A stretch of 55,490 nt of DNA from CAWELS01 sp964468205 (GTDB lineage: Bacteria; Acidobacteriota; Terriglobia; Bryobacterales; Bryobacteraceae). The notes under the pieces were generated by a model. The model was not told the origin of the DNA and searched no databases. It saw nothing but the letters and a program-made list of their open reading frames with translations. Of this stretch, positions 33,955 through 41,760 are shown piece by piece (positions within the stretch are counted from its first letter, which is position 1; every line of letters begins with the position of its first letter). Both the position numbers and the translations under genes were made by a program. The DNA is taken from NCBI GenBank assembly GCA_964468205.1, contig CAYXVG010000049.1:1-55490 (forward strand), in the 5' to 3' direction.

Positions 33955-34788
33955 ATGAGGTGTATTGGAACCACTTTGGGAATCGCGGCTATAGCGGCGA
34001 GTTTGACCGTAGCGGCGGCTTTCGCGGACGACGACGGAGACGACAATCGGCGGCGGGCGGCCTGCGGGGATGTGCCCAGTCACACGGAACTGAAAGCGGC
34101 GCTGGCAGGGGTCGTAGGAGGCGGCGGAAACGCAGGGTTGGGCAACGATATGTGGGCGACGGTGGTGAACCGGGACGGAGTGGTGTGCGCGGTCGTGTTC
34201 TCGGGTTCGGATCGCGGCGACCAGTGGCCGGGTAGCCGGGTAATATCGGCACAGAAGGCAAACACGGCAAACGCATTCAGTCTGCCCGCCGGGTCCGGGG
34301 GAATCAGCGGACTCGCACTCTCGACGGCAAACCTTTACTCGGCCGTCCAGCCCGGCGGAAGCCTGTTCGGGCTGCAGGAAAGCAATCCGGTGGACCCGGA
34401 CATCGCTTATAGGGGCAACGCTAACAGATATGGCGAGAACAACGATCCCATGGCCGGCTGGAAGATCGGCGGAGTCAACGTTTTCGGCGGCGGCCTGGGG
34501 CTATACAGCGAGGGAGGCGAACTCGTGGGAGCGATCGGCGCCAGCGGCGACACCTCTTGCGCGGATCACATCATCGCCTGGAAGGTGCGAGACGCGCTGG
34601 GGCTGGACTTCGTCCCGGCCGGCGTCAGCCCGACCGGCGACGACAACATGATCCTCGATACCACGGCGGACCCGGCAACCGGACATACGGTGAGCGATTC
34701 GGGATTCGGGCATCCGAGCTGCGGATTTGGCGAAGACGCGATTATCGCGGATCTTCCGAACTCCCACGCCACGAGTCCGATCAATTGA
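33955..34788 (+). CDS. Exported HbpS/GlcG-like haem-binding protein
   Basis: 277 residues from the ATG at 33955, which has AGGAG at 33942-33946; the GTG at 33946 lies within that site and is rejected. A signal peptide (TTLGIAAIAASLTVAAAFA) is followed by PSHTELKAALAGVVGGGGNA, AVVFSGSDRGDQWPGSR, ISAQKANTANAFSLPAG, LYSAVQPGGSLFGLQESNPV, GGLGLYSEGGELVGAIGASG and DTSCADHIIAWKVRDALGLD: the GlcG/HbpS fold with its GG-x-P-L-Y and GxxGxSG motifs. It may bind haem or a degradation product of it in the periplasm. It is followed 98 bp later by the PQQ-propeller gene. Confidence 0.85.
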   Translation: MRCIGTTLGIAAIAASLTVAAAFADDDGDDNRRRAACGDVPSHTELKAALAGVVGGGGNAGLGNDMWATVVNRDGVVCAVVFSGSDRGDQWPGSRVISAQKANTANAFSLPAGSGGISGLALSTANLYSAVQPGGSLFGLQESNPVDPDIAYRGNANRYGENNDPMAGWKIGGVNVFGGGLGLYSEGGELVGAIGASGDTSCADHIIAWKVRDALGLDFVPAGVSPTGDDNMILDTTADPATGHTVSDSGFGHPSCGFGEDAIIADLPNSHATSPIN

Positions 34789-34885
34789 CCTGGCCGTGTG
34801 GCCGCCCGCTGGCCTGAGGCTGCGAACGGCCGGCGGATCGCGGGTGAGAGGTAACTTCCCGGCGCGGCGTTCCGCCCTGTCCATC

Positions 34886-36208
34886 ATGATGGGGACTACT
34901 GGGTTTCGTGTGATCTGCCTTGTTTGCGCGTGTGCGGCAGGGCTTGCATTCGGGCAGACAGGCGGTTGGCGGCATTGGCGCGGGCCGAACGGAAACGGGG
35001 TCGCGGCGGGAGACGCCCCGCTTCCCTGGAGCGACAGCGAGAATGTCAAGTGGAAGACGGCGATTCCCGGGCACGGCAATTCCTCGCCGGTGATCTCTCG
35101 CGGGCGGATATTCCTCACGACGGCGATTCAGACTGGCGAGCCACTCCCGCCGGCCGCTGACGCGGGCGGACGAGGCCGGTTCGGGGGCGCGCAAGGTCCG
35201 CAGCCGGAGCACAAGTTCGTCGTGATGGCGCTGGACCAGGCGACCGGCAAGGTGATCTGGGAACGGACGGCGGCGACAGCCAAGCCGCACGAGGGCTATC
35301 ACCGGCAGTATGGCAGCTATGCGTCGGCGAGTCCGGTGACGGATGGCGAACGCCTCTATGCGTTCTTCGGATCGCGGGGCCTGTACTGCTACGATCTCGA
35401 CGGCGAGCTGATCTGGCAAAAGGATCTTGGCCGGTTCCGGATGAAGCTGGCCTTTGGGGAGGGGGTCGCACCGGCGCTTCACGGCGACCGGCTGATCGTC
35501 AGCGTGGATCACGAGGGCGACAGTTTCATCGTAGCGATGGATAAACGCGACGGCAAAGAACTGTGGCGCAAGGCGAGGGACGAGAAGTCGAACTGGTCCG
35601 AGCCCCGCGTGTTAGAGCATCAAGGGCGGCTGCAGGTGATCGTCTCGTCGGAGAACCGGGTGCGTTCCTACGACTTTGATACGGGCGAGTTGATCTGGGA
35701 GTGCGGCGGCCTGGGCGGCAACGTGATTCCGTACCCGGTGGTGGAGGACGGCATCGTCGTCGTGATGAGCGGCTGGCGGAATGCGAACATGATGGCGATC
35801 AAGCTGGGCGGCGAAGGAGATCTCACCGGCAGCGATTCCGTGCTGTGGAGCGAAACGCGAGGGACTGCGTATACGCCGTCGCCGGTTCTGCACGACGGAA
35901 AGCTGTACGTGCTGAACGACCGGGGCATGATCAGTTGCTTCAACCTGAGGACCGGCGAGCCCTACTACCATCAGGAGCGGTTGCCAGGGCCGTACAACTT
36001 CAAGTCCTCCCTCGTGGCCGCCAATGGGAAGCTCTATCTCGCCAGCGAGAACGAGGACGTGCTGGTGCTCAAGATGGGCGGTGAGTTCGAGGTCATGGCG
36101 ATCAACAAGCTGACTGACGAGATGTTTGTCGCGAGCCCGGCAATTGCGGATGGAGCGCTCTACCTGCGCAGCCAGAAGCGTCTTTACCGCATCGGCGGCG
36201 CGGACTGA
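34886..36208 (+). CDS. PQQ-like beta-propeller protein (BamB-like), exported
   Basis: About 440 residues from the ATG at 34886 or 34889 (MGTTGFRVICLVCACAAGLA is the signal). Propeller blades with the A-x-D-x-x-T-G-x-x-x-W signature are visible: VMALDQATGKVIWERTAATA, CYDLDGELIWQKDL, VAMDKRDGKELWRKARDEKS and SYDFDTGELIWECGGLGGNV. The opening GGWRHWRGPNGNGVAAGDAP is typical of a large secreted group in planctomycetes, verrucomicrobia and acidobacteria. It lacks catalytic motifs of quinoprotein dehydrogenases, so it is probably a scaffold or ligand-binding protein. A broken duplicate of its second half lies at 36749-37261. Confidence 0.88.
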   Translation: MMGTTGFRVICLVCACAAGLAFGQTGGWRHWRGPNGNGVAAGDAPLPWSDSENVKWKTAIPGHGNSSPVISRGRIFLTTAIQTGEPLPPAADAGGRGRFGGAQGPQPEHKFVVMALDQATGKVIWERTAATAKPHEGYHRQYGSYASASPVTDGERLYAFFGSRGLYCYDLDGELIWQKDLGRFRMKLAFGEGVAPALHGDRLIVSVDHEGDSFIVAMDKRDGKELWRKARDEKSNWSEPRVLEHQGRLQVIVSSENRVRSYDFDTGELIWECGGLGGNVIPYPVVEDGIVVVMSGWRNANMMAIKLGGEGDLTGSDSVLWSETRGTAYTPSPVLHDGKLYVLNDRGMISCFNLRTGEPYYHQERLPGPYNFKSSLVAANGKLYLASENEDVLVLKMGGEFEVMAINKLTDEMFVASPAIADGALYLRSQKRLYRIGGAD

Positions 36209-36365
36209 AGAGCACCGTACAGTGCGCCAAAGGAGCCCCCACGGGGGTGGGGAAAGAAGATTTCGGCCGCGGACCGTAAAAAAATGCGTCGTTCTGGGGG
36301 GGCGGGTCATCCAACTGGAATATCGGAGGAGTGAAAGAAGCTTCCCAAAAAATGGCGGGGGGAAA

Positions 36366-36521
36366 CAGCCCGAGGAGGAGAGGGCTGACACCGCATGGTT
36401 TTTGGGCAAGCAGAAGGGCCCGCGGAGGGGAGCGGGCCCTTTTCTTTCAGGACTAGCGGGCCACGGGGAGGGGAATCCGTGGCCCGCTTGGAGGGGCAAG
36501 CGGTGGGCTGGGTCCCACCGC
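36366..36521 (+). ncRNA. Tandem hairpin array with GGAGG-like loops
   Basis: Five hairpins in 156 bp: CAGCCC/GGGCTG (36366-36387, loop GAGGAGGAGA); GGGCCCGC/GCGGGCCC (36416-36439, loop GGAGGGGA, then TTTTCTTTC, a canonical terminator); GCGGGCCACGG/CCGTGGCCCGC (36456-36487, 11 bp, loop GGAGGGGAAT); CCGCTTG/CAAGCGG (36484-36503, loop GAGGGG); GCGGTGGG/CCCACCGC (36500-36521, loop CTGGGT). The last three share stem arms, so neighbours are mutually exclusive. The second can terminate the propeller gene transcript; the repeated purine loops suggest more than a terminator. No protein-coding frame fits. Another short stem, CCCCC/GGGGG, lies at 36236-36247. Confidence 0.4.
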
Positions 36522-36533
36522 CGGGGATGCTAT

Positions 36534-36551
36534 TAAGTCAATGATGACTTA
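36534..36551. repeat. Short palindrome after the hairpin array
   Basis: TAAGTCA-ATGA-TGACTTA, a 7-bp perfect inverted repeat in an AT-richer stretch. It could be a binding site or a small stem; nothing adjacent decides. Confidence 0.35.
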
Positions 36552-36748
36552 GTTGTGCCTTTATTGATGCATTCTAGCGGCCAAACCTCCAGCCACACCT
36601 TTTCAGTCTCTTACAAAGGTTTCCAACCGGTTCAAACTGCGTGAATACACCCTCCCGTGTACAATCCCCCACCCACTTCCACCATTCGGTGGTGCTGTTG
36701 TGAAATCATACAGCTCGATTGACAAACTCCTGATTTCAGAAGAATCGC

Positions 36749-37261
36749 GTTAAGGACTTCGGAGTGAAGCTGCGGATGCGCTCCATGTTTGGGGAGGAGA
36801 CGGCGCCGGCGCTGGCCGGGGACGTGGTGTTGGTTAAGCACGACCACGAAGACGGTTCCTTCCTGGCCGCCCTGGATAAGAGAACGGGCAGCGAGCTTTG
36901 GCGTAGGGACCGGGACGAACCGAGTTCGTGGAGCCCGCCGGTGGTTATCGAGCATGAAAGCCGGAAACAGGTGGTAACCGCGGCTTCGAACCGGATCCAA
37001 GCGTACGACCTCGCCACGGGGGAAGAGATCGGGGAGTGCGGAGGATTAGGCTCCAACGTGATTCCGGCCCCGGTCTATTATCAGGGCGTGGTGCTGGCGA
37101 TGAGCGGACATCGCAGCCCGAACCTGGTGGCGGTGAAGCTCACCGGCCCCGGGGATCTGACCGGGACGGACCAGGTCTTCATCGCGACGCCCGCGGTTTC
37201 GGGGGGGCAACTGTTCCCGCGCAGCACGACGGCTCTGTTCTGTATTGGCGAGGGGGAATAG
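36749..37261 (+). pseudogene. Broken duplicate of the PQQ-propeller gene
   Basis: Reading from 36749, KDFGVKLRMRSMFGEETAPA and onward matches the intact protein from KDLGRFRMKLAFGEGVAPAL, about residue 175 of that 440-residue chain. There is no start or signal region. The match continues through ECGGLGSNVIPAPVYYQG and KLTGPGDLTGTD, then jumps directly to FIATPAVSGGQLFPRS, which corresponds to FVASPAIADGALYLRS near the end of the intact copy; about 95 residues are missing. The join falls where both flanks carry a similar T-D stretch. Translation from GTG at 36764 is formally open (165 residues) but the product would be an incomplete propeller. Probably a tandem duplicate that decayed. Confidence 0.75.
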
Positions 37262-37380
37262 CGGAAGAGGCGAGGGCTGTCTTTCGTTTCCACGGCCAGC
37301 GGGAACACGCGGGCGAAAGAACTCGGACAGAAGACCGGCGGCTGGGCAGGACGACCCTGCCCGCGCTGCCAGGATTTGGT

Positions 37381-37989
37381 CTAGCCGACGCTAACAGGAG
37401 TGTCGCGTCGTTCGACGATGCGGTCGATTATCCCGTAATCGAGAGCCTGCTCGGGACTCATGATGTAATCGCGATCGACGTCGCGGCCGACCTTTTCGAT
37501 ATCGGTGCCGCTCGATTCGGCGAGGATCTGGTTGAGAGTCTCGCGCATGCGCAGGATTTCCCTGGCGTGAATGTCGATGTCGGCGGCCTGCCCGGCAAGC
37601 CCGCTCATCGAAGGCTGGTGGATGAGAATGCGGGAATGCGGCAGGCTGTACCGCTTTCCCTTGGTGCCGCAGGCAAGCAGAACGGCGCCCATGGAGGCCG
37701 CCTGACCCACGCAGTAGGTCACGATATCGGGCTCCACCAGGCGCATTGTATCGAGAATGGCAAGGCCAGAAGTGATGGACCCCCCGGGCGAGTTGATGTA
37801 GAGCGAGATGTCCTTCTCCGGGTCTTCGGCGGCGAGAAACAGGATCTGGGCGATGATGAGATTGGCGACGTTGTCGTCAATCGGACTGCCCAGAAAAATG
37901 ATGTTCTCCTTGAGGAGCCGGGAGTAAATATCAAACGCCCGTTCCCCGCGGGAGGTCTGCTCGACCACCATGGGTACGAGTACACCCAT
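37381..37989 (-). CDS. clpP: ATP-dependent Clp protease proteolytic subunit
   Basis: 202 residues. Forms the tetradecameric protease chamber with ClpX/ClpA-type unfoldases. Catalytic Ser lies in GQAASMGAVLLACG (about residue 98), His in RYSLPHSRILIHQP (second His) and Asp in GRDVDRDYIMSPEQA. LYINSPGGSITSGLAILDTM is the oxyanion/handle region. The start is ATG at 37989 with AGGAGG at 37996-38001; the GTG at 37995 lies within the ribosome site spacing and is rejected. Length matches the family. It follows the Rrf2 regulator gene by 46 bp on the same strand; no clpX or tig is next to it, which is unusual. Confidence 0.97.
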   Translation of the reverse strand: MGVLVPMVVEQTSRGERAFDIYSRLLKENIIFLGSPIDDNVANLIIAQILFLAAEDPEKDISLYINSPGGSITSGLAILDTMRLVEPDIVTYCVGQAASMGAVLLACGTKGKRYSLPHSRILIHQPSMSGLAGQAADIDIHAREILRMRETLNQILAESSGTDIEKVGRDVDRDYIMSPEQALDYGIIDRIVERRDTPVSVG

Positions 37990-38035
37990 AATCACCCTCC
38001 TAGTGAGGCGATTGCAGAAGCGACCGAGGCCGCTC

Positions 38036-38497
38036 CTACTTCTTTTTGGCGGACTTGCGCGGCTTCTTTTTCGCCACGGCCTCGCGCTTCTTTTGCTGCG
38101 CGATGGCGACGTCCAGGATCGACGTATCCTCCAAATAGTCCATTATACTGGCCCGGAGGGTCTTCCAGGAATCGTGCATGCCGCACTGGGCTTCATCGCT
38201 GCACTCAGCCATGCCCCCGGGACAACGCTCGTATTCGGACAGGCCGTCGATGGCGTCAACGATTTCGAGCAGGTTGATATCCTGCGCGGAACGCCGGAGA
38301 GTGAAGCCGCCGGTCGGCCCTTTACTTGATCGCAGGAAACCCTTTCGTGCGAGCTGCTGCAGGATCTTGGCGAGAAAGTGGGTCGGAATATCACATTCCT
38401 TGGCGATGTTCTTCACCATCGCGTACTTGCCTTCAGGAACGTCGGCAAGGTGGACGAACGCCCGGATTGCATATTCCGCGGAACGGGAGTAGATCAT
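38036..38497 (-). CDS. Rrf2-family regulator, IscR-like iron-sulphur sensor
   Basis: 153 residues. The winged helix (residues 1-80: YSRSAEYAIRAFVHLADVPE, HFLAKILQQLARKGFLRSSK, GPTGGFTLRR) is followed by C92-X6-C99-X5-C105-X2-H108 in RCPGGMAECSDEAQCGMHDS, close to the Fe-S cluster ligands of IscR. A Lys-rich tail (AVAKKKPRKSAKKK) is unusual and may add non-specific DNA contact. It should sense Fe-S or redox/NO status. The clpP gene 46 bp downstream is co-oriented and could be under its control. No isc/suf genes are in the window, so the name IscR is not given. Confidence 0.9.
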   Translation of the reverse strand: MIYSRSAEYAIRAFVHLADVPEGKYAMVKNIAKECDIPTHFLAKILQQLARKGFLRSSKGPTGGFTLRRSAQDINLLEIVDAIDGLSEYERCPGGMAECSDEAQCGMHDSWKTLRASIMDYLEDTSILDVAIAQQKKREAVAKKKPRKSAKKK

Positions 38498-38541
38498 TCG
38501 ATTTCCCCTCGGTTGTGGTGTGTGTTCAATACAAACATATC

Positions 38542-38576
38542 TTAATAGGACATTCGTCGTAATGCAACAATCCTAT
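38542..38576 (-). promoter_or_regulatory. Promoter and possible operator of the Rrf2-clpP unit
   Basis: On the minus strand TTGTTG (38570-38565), a 17-bp spacer and TATTAA (38547-38542) form a plausible promoter about 45 bp before the Rrf2 start. ATAGGA (38545-38550) and TCCTAT (38571-38576) are inverted half-sites bracketing it, as expected for autoregulation. Confidence 0.45.
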
Positions 38577-38708
38577 GCGAACCTGTTTCCCAACGCGAAC
38601 CTTCCCACAATCAGACCAGCAATACCGAAACGGATGTGCCAGGAGCAAGCAAGGATTCAAATTTCGCACTGGCGGGCAGACCAGCGCTATGACCCACGGG
38701 GAAATTCC

Positions 38709-38766
38709 AGGGGACGGGGCCCGGCGGCCGGGCAGCCGGAGTCGGCGCGCCGGCGCCCTGTCCCCT
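38709..38766. repeat. REP-like multi-branched palindrome
   Basis: AGGGGACGGGGC (38709-38720) pairs with GCCCTGTCCCCT (38755-38766) over 12 positions with one G-T pair. Inside are two further stems, CCCGG/CCGGG (38720-38732) and GGCGC/GCGCC (38744-38757, competing in part with the outer stem). The GGGGACRGGGC arm resembles REP elements mobilised by RAYT transposases. It lies in the 369-bp gap between the divergent Rrf2 and GGEEF genes; apart from the promoter patch nothing else is seen there. Confidence 0.5.
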
Positions 38767-38866
38767 CCAAGTTGCAGGTAGACTATTGGTAGTTTGTCAG
38801 AATGCCGATTATTGTAATTGGCGGAACAGGTATCGCGTGACCGGTTCCCCGGCGGATGGAATTTCG

Positions 38867-39811
38867 ATGCGTGTGCTGATTGCAGACGACAGCACAATCT
38901 CGCGGAGGCTCCTTGAAGCGGCGCTTCAGAAGTGGGATTACGATGTCGTAGTGGCCTCGAATGGAAGCGAGGCATGGGACCAGTTGCAGAGTGAGGATGC
39001 GCCCCGGTTGGCGATCCTGGACTGGATGATGCCAGGGCTGAGCGGACCCGAAGTTTGCCGGCGGGTGCGCGAACGCGGTGACGACCGGTACACGTACATT
39101 CTGCTGGTAACCTCGCGCACCCACAAGGAAGACCTGATCGAGGGCATGGAGGCCGGCGCGGACGACTACCTCACGAAGCCGTTCGACCAGAACGAACTCA
39201 AGGTGCGGCTGGGGCCAGGCCGGCGCATCGTGGAGTTGCAGAATGCGCTCGCGGCCGCGCAGGCGGCTCTTACCGAACAAGCGACGATGGACGCCCTCAC
39301 GAAGCTTTGGAACCGGCGCACCATACTCGAAATTCTCGGCCGCGAAATCTCACGGACAGCCCGGGGCCAGTCCGATCTTGGAGTCGTGCTTTGCGACCTG
39401 GACGGGTTCAAGAAGGTAAACGACGACCACGGCCACCAGACGGGAGACACGGTGCTGGTCGAATGCGCCCGCCGCATGCGGAATTCGAGCCGGGAATACG
39501 ACTCGATCGGCCGCTACGGCGGCGAGGAGTTCCTGTTCATTCTCCCCGGCTGCAACGGCGATGCGGCCGAGTGCCAGGCGCAACGGATGCGGGTGGAGCT
39601 CGAGCGCGCCCCGGTGACGACCCAATCAGGCGAGTTGGAGGTGACCGCGAGTTTCGGTGTTACGGCGATTCCCTCCGGCGTTCAGACATCGGACGAAGAG
39701 GTGATCCGGCTCGCCGATCAGGCCCTCTACCGAGCCAAGAGAGAGGGACGCAACCGCGTGGTTTACGTTCCCTTGGGCTGTCCAGCCGCAATTTCGGACG
39801 GGCGATTCTGA
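38867..39811 (+). CDS. Response regulator with GGEEF diguanylate cyclase
   Basis: 314 residues from ATG at 38867 (MRVLIADDSTISRRLLEAAL). The receiver domain has the acidic pair ADD near residues 6-8, phospho-acceptor D52 in LAILDWMMPG, and K in DDYLTKPFDQ. A short coiled linker (LQNALAAAQAALTEQATMD) joins the GGEEF domain: TMDALTKLWNRRTILEIL, DLDGFKKVNDDHGHQTGD and RYGGEEFLFILPGC with the intact GGEEF near residue 218. REYD five residues before GGEEF is an RxxD product-inhibition site, so the enzyme should make c-di-GMP and be feedback-inhibited. This is the PleD/WspR-like layout. No cognate kinase is nearby. Confidence 0.95.
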   Translation: MRVLIADDSTISRRLLEAALQKWDYDVVVASNGSEAWDQLQSEDAPRLAILDWMMPGLSGPEVCRRVRERGDDRYTYILLVTSRTHKEDLIEGMEAGADDYLTKPFDQNELKVRLGPGRRIVELQNALAAAQAALTEQATMDALTKLWNRRTILEILGREISRTARGQSDLGVVLCDLDGFKKVNDDHGHQTGDTVLVECARRMRNSSREYDSIGRYGGEEFLFILPGCNGDAAECQAQRMRVELERAPVTTQSGELEVTASFGVTAIPSGVQTSDEEVIRLADQALYRAKREGRNRVVYVPLGCPAAISDGRF

Positions 39812-39857
39812 AGGCCCCGGGAGCCGGTTCATAAGCGAACCGCAATTGCGCCCCACC

Positions 39858-39875
39858 TTGACAGCTCCGTTGTCA
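39858..39875 (+). promoter_or_regulatory. Candidate autoregulatory site of the MarR gene
   Basis: TTGACA (39858-39863) is a consensus -35 and part of an inverted repeat TGACA-N7-TGTCA (39859-39875). A -10 at 17 bp would be CGATGC (39881-39886), which is poor. If used, transcription would start within a few bases of the GTG at 39894, giving a nearly leaderless mRNA. Inference from spacing only. Confidence 0.35.
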
Positions 39876-39893
39876 TGGCGCGATGCTGGCGGT

Positions 39894-40364
39894 GTGAAAC
39901 CACCGTCGAAATCGAAGGTGAAAGCCCTCGAGGCGCTCAACCGGGAAGCCGATGCGCTCTCGCGGCGCTTGCGGCTGGTGGCTGAAGAGATCCACGGAAA
40001 CGGCGCCCTCACATCCGGGATGCGGAGCGTGCTTCTCACAATTGCGGAGCGCGGTCCGCAGACCGTTCCTCAGATCGCCCGAAGCCGCCCTGTTTCGCGG
40101 CAGCACATCCAGGTGATCGTCAACTCCCTCAAGGAGGCGGGCCTGGTGGAACTGGCGGACAACGCGGCTCACAAGCGCTCGAAGCTGGTGGCGCTAACCG
40201 CCGCGGGAAAAGACGAGTTGGCGGAAACGAACCGCCGCACCGGAGATACGCTCGCCCAGATGACCATTCCATTGACGAAGAAGGAACTCCGGAGCGCCGC
40301 GGATACCGTGCGCCAGGTGCGCGAGCTTTTCGAAGGGCCAATGTGGAAAGGCCCCCCGGGCTGA
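39894..40364 (+). CDS. MarR-family transcriptional regulator
   Basis: 156 residues from GTG at 39894; TTG at 39846 would add 16 residues ahead of the promoter-like TTGACA and is less likely. The winged helix shows SGMRSVLLTIAERGPQTVPQ, IARSRPVSRQHIQVIVNSLK as recognition region, then GLVELADNAAHKRSKLVALT as the wing with the conserved D-x-R-like basic stretch, followed by AAGKDELAETNRR as the dimer helix. Such proteins usually repress a divergent or nearby gene and respond to small aromatic or oxidant ligands. The neighbouring Memo/SDR divergent promoter carries a palindrome that could be its target. Confidence 0.85.
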   Translation: MKPPSKSKVKALEALNREADALSRRLRLVAEEIHGNGALTSGMRSVLLTIAERGPQTVPQIARSRPVSRQHIQVIVNSLKEAGLVELADNAAHKRSKLVALTAAGKDELAETNRRTGDTLAQMTIPLTKKELRSAADTVRQVRELFEGPMWKGPPG

Positions 40365-40487
40365 GGAGTCTCCGGCGGCCGGGATCGCTCACTGTCACTC
40401 GGTTTGGCAAGCGCGCCCCGTTCCGCTGGCCCCGGCCGGACTTGTGGGGCGGAATGGCCCCACCCACTGGCTCAGGCGAATCCTGAA

Positions 40488-41726
40488 TTATGCGCCGTGG
40501 GCCGAGAACGCGAGACCAGCGAAGCTGACGACGCTCTGTTCGTCAATGTTCCACTGACCGTAATTGAGGGTGCGGCCGCGGGCGGAGGGCGCCGCCTTCA
40601 TGAAGGTGTAGAAAACGGAACTACCGCACCATTTCAGTTCTTGTTGTTGGCGTTCGAGCGCCCAAAAGCCCTCCGCGTCTCCGGCGTGGATGCGTTCGAG
40701 CGTCTGTTTGTCCTTTATGGCGACCTCGGCCATCACCCCGTGGTAGGAGACGGCATCGAACGGGTCCTGATAGCGGCGTCCCATGTGGGCCATATCCACT
40801 CCGAGCACCCAGAAGACCCGGTCTTGTTCGGCGGCGGCGAGATCGCGGAGCGCGTCGAGGAACCGCCTCACTTCGCCATTATCCTCGGGGACGCCGCCGC
40901 CCCGCAGGCTGGTTGCGTAAGCGCCGCAGAGGATGGGCAGGATGCGGATCTCCGGGCCGAGGACGTGTTGGAGAAAGACCACCTGGAACTCAATGGAGTG
41001 TTCGGTGGAATGGCAGTAGTCCTCCACGGTGACCGCTCCGGGCGCGGCGTCCGCCAGCCGGTCCACCAGCGCGGTATCGGTGATCGCGGCGCCATAGGGA
41101 GTGCGGAAAGGCTTGCGGGTAAGGCCGAAGCGGTCCGGAGCGCCGTAGTGCGATGTTCCGAGGATAATGAAAGTGCGGTCGCGCAACGATGGCCCGAGGG
41201 CGCGATACGCGGCGCCATAGGCCGCGGCTCCTCCTTCGGGGCTGACATGGGGAGCGGCAATTCCGATCAGCCCGTCGAGCGAATCCGCGGCGCCGGTGAC
41301 ATGTTCGAGATAACGGGAGAAGGTGAGTTGGAGCGCGGCGGCGTCGTCCGGGTACCCCCCACCGGCATGGGTGGCCTCTCGCACAGACGCCCGCGCAAAC
41401 TGCGCGTGGCGTTCGTCTCTCAGGCGCCGGAAGACTTCATCATCAAGGAATCCGGCGTCACGGAGGGTGCTGACGAGATGGACCAGCAAATCGCCGACAT
41501 CGAGGCCGCCGGAGAGGCGCACTAGATGCGCGCGCAGATCGAGGTCGGTGGATTGGCCGTCGAAATTCCGCAGACACTCCACCAGGGGCGGCGGAATGAT
41601 GAGTTGGACATCGGAATACTGGTGCGGATCGCGGATGAAGAGTCCTGGACGGTCTGGTACCGGCGAGGCCATGAAATCGAGGTCGTATCGCAACCGCGGC
41701 AAGGTTTCCGCCATGGATTTCATCAT
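40488..41726 (-). CDS. AmmeMemoRadiSam protein B (Memo) fused to PqqD/RRE-like domain
   Basis: 412 residues. The C-terminal part (about 145-412) is the Memo/AMMECR1-associated fold: LIGIAAPHVSPEGGAAAYGA, FIILGTSHYGAPDRFGLTRK, CHSTEHSIEFQVVFLQHVLG, VLGVDMAHMGRRYQDPF and LKWCGSSVFYTFM, retaining the His residues and the Cys of the metal site. The N-terminal part (about 1-120: GLFIRDPHQYSDVQLIIPPP, RNFDGQSTDLDLRAHLVRLS, GDLLVHLVSTLRDAGFLDDE) looks like a PqqD/RRE-type winged helix. Memo proteins are iron- or copper-binding and linked to a radical-SAM protein and AMMECR1; neither is in the window. It is divergent from the SDR gene with an 88-bp promoter region. Confidence 0.88.
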   Translation of the reverse strand: MMKSMAETLPRLRYDLDFMASPVPDRPGLFIRDPHQYSDVQLIIPPPLVECLRNFDGQSTDLDLRAHLVRLSGGLDVGDLLVHLVSTLRDAGFLDDEVFRRLRDERHAQFARASVREATHAGGGYPDDAAALQLTFSRYLEHVTGAADSLDGLIGIAAPHVSPEGGAAAYGAAYRALGPSLRDRTFIILGTSHYGAPDRFGLTRKPFRTPYGAAITDTALVDRLADAAPGAVTVEDYCHSTEHSIEFQVVFLQHVLGPEIRILPILCGAYATSLRGGGVPEDNGEVRRFLDALRDLAAAEQDRVFWVLGVDMAHMGRRYQDPFDAVSYHGVMAEVAIKDKQTLERIHAGDAEGFWALERQQQELKWCGSSVFYTFMKAAPSARGRTLNYGQWNIDEQSVVSFAGLAFSAHGA

Positions 41727-41760
41727 AAGCGCATTCGGCCGCCGGGAGGTATCAACCGCG

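Noticed and set aside
33537..34235. 228-codon plus-strand frame before and over the HbpS-like gene
   Set aside because: It runs through hairpins and a REP-like palindrome and then shadows the haem-binding gene in another frame.
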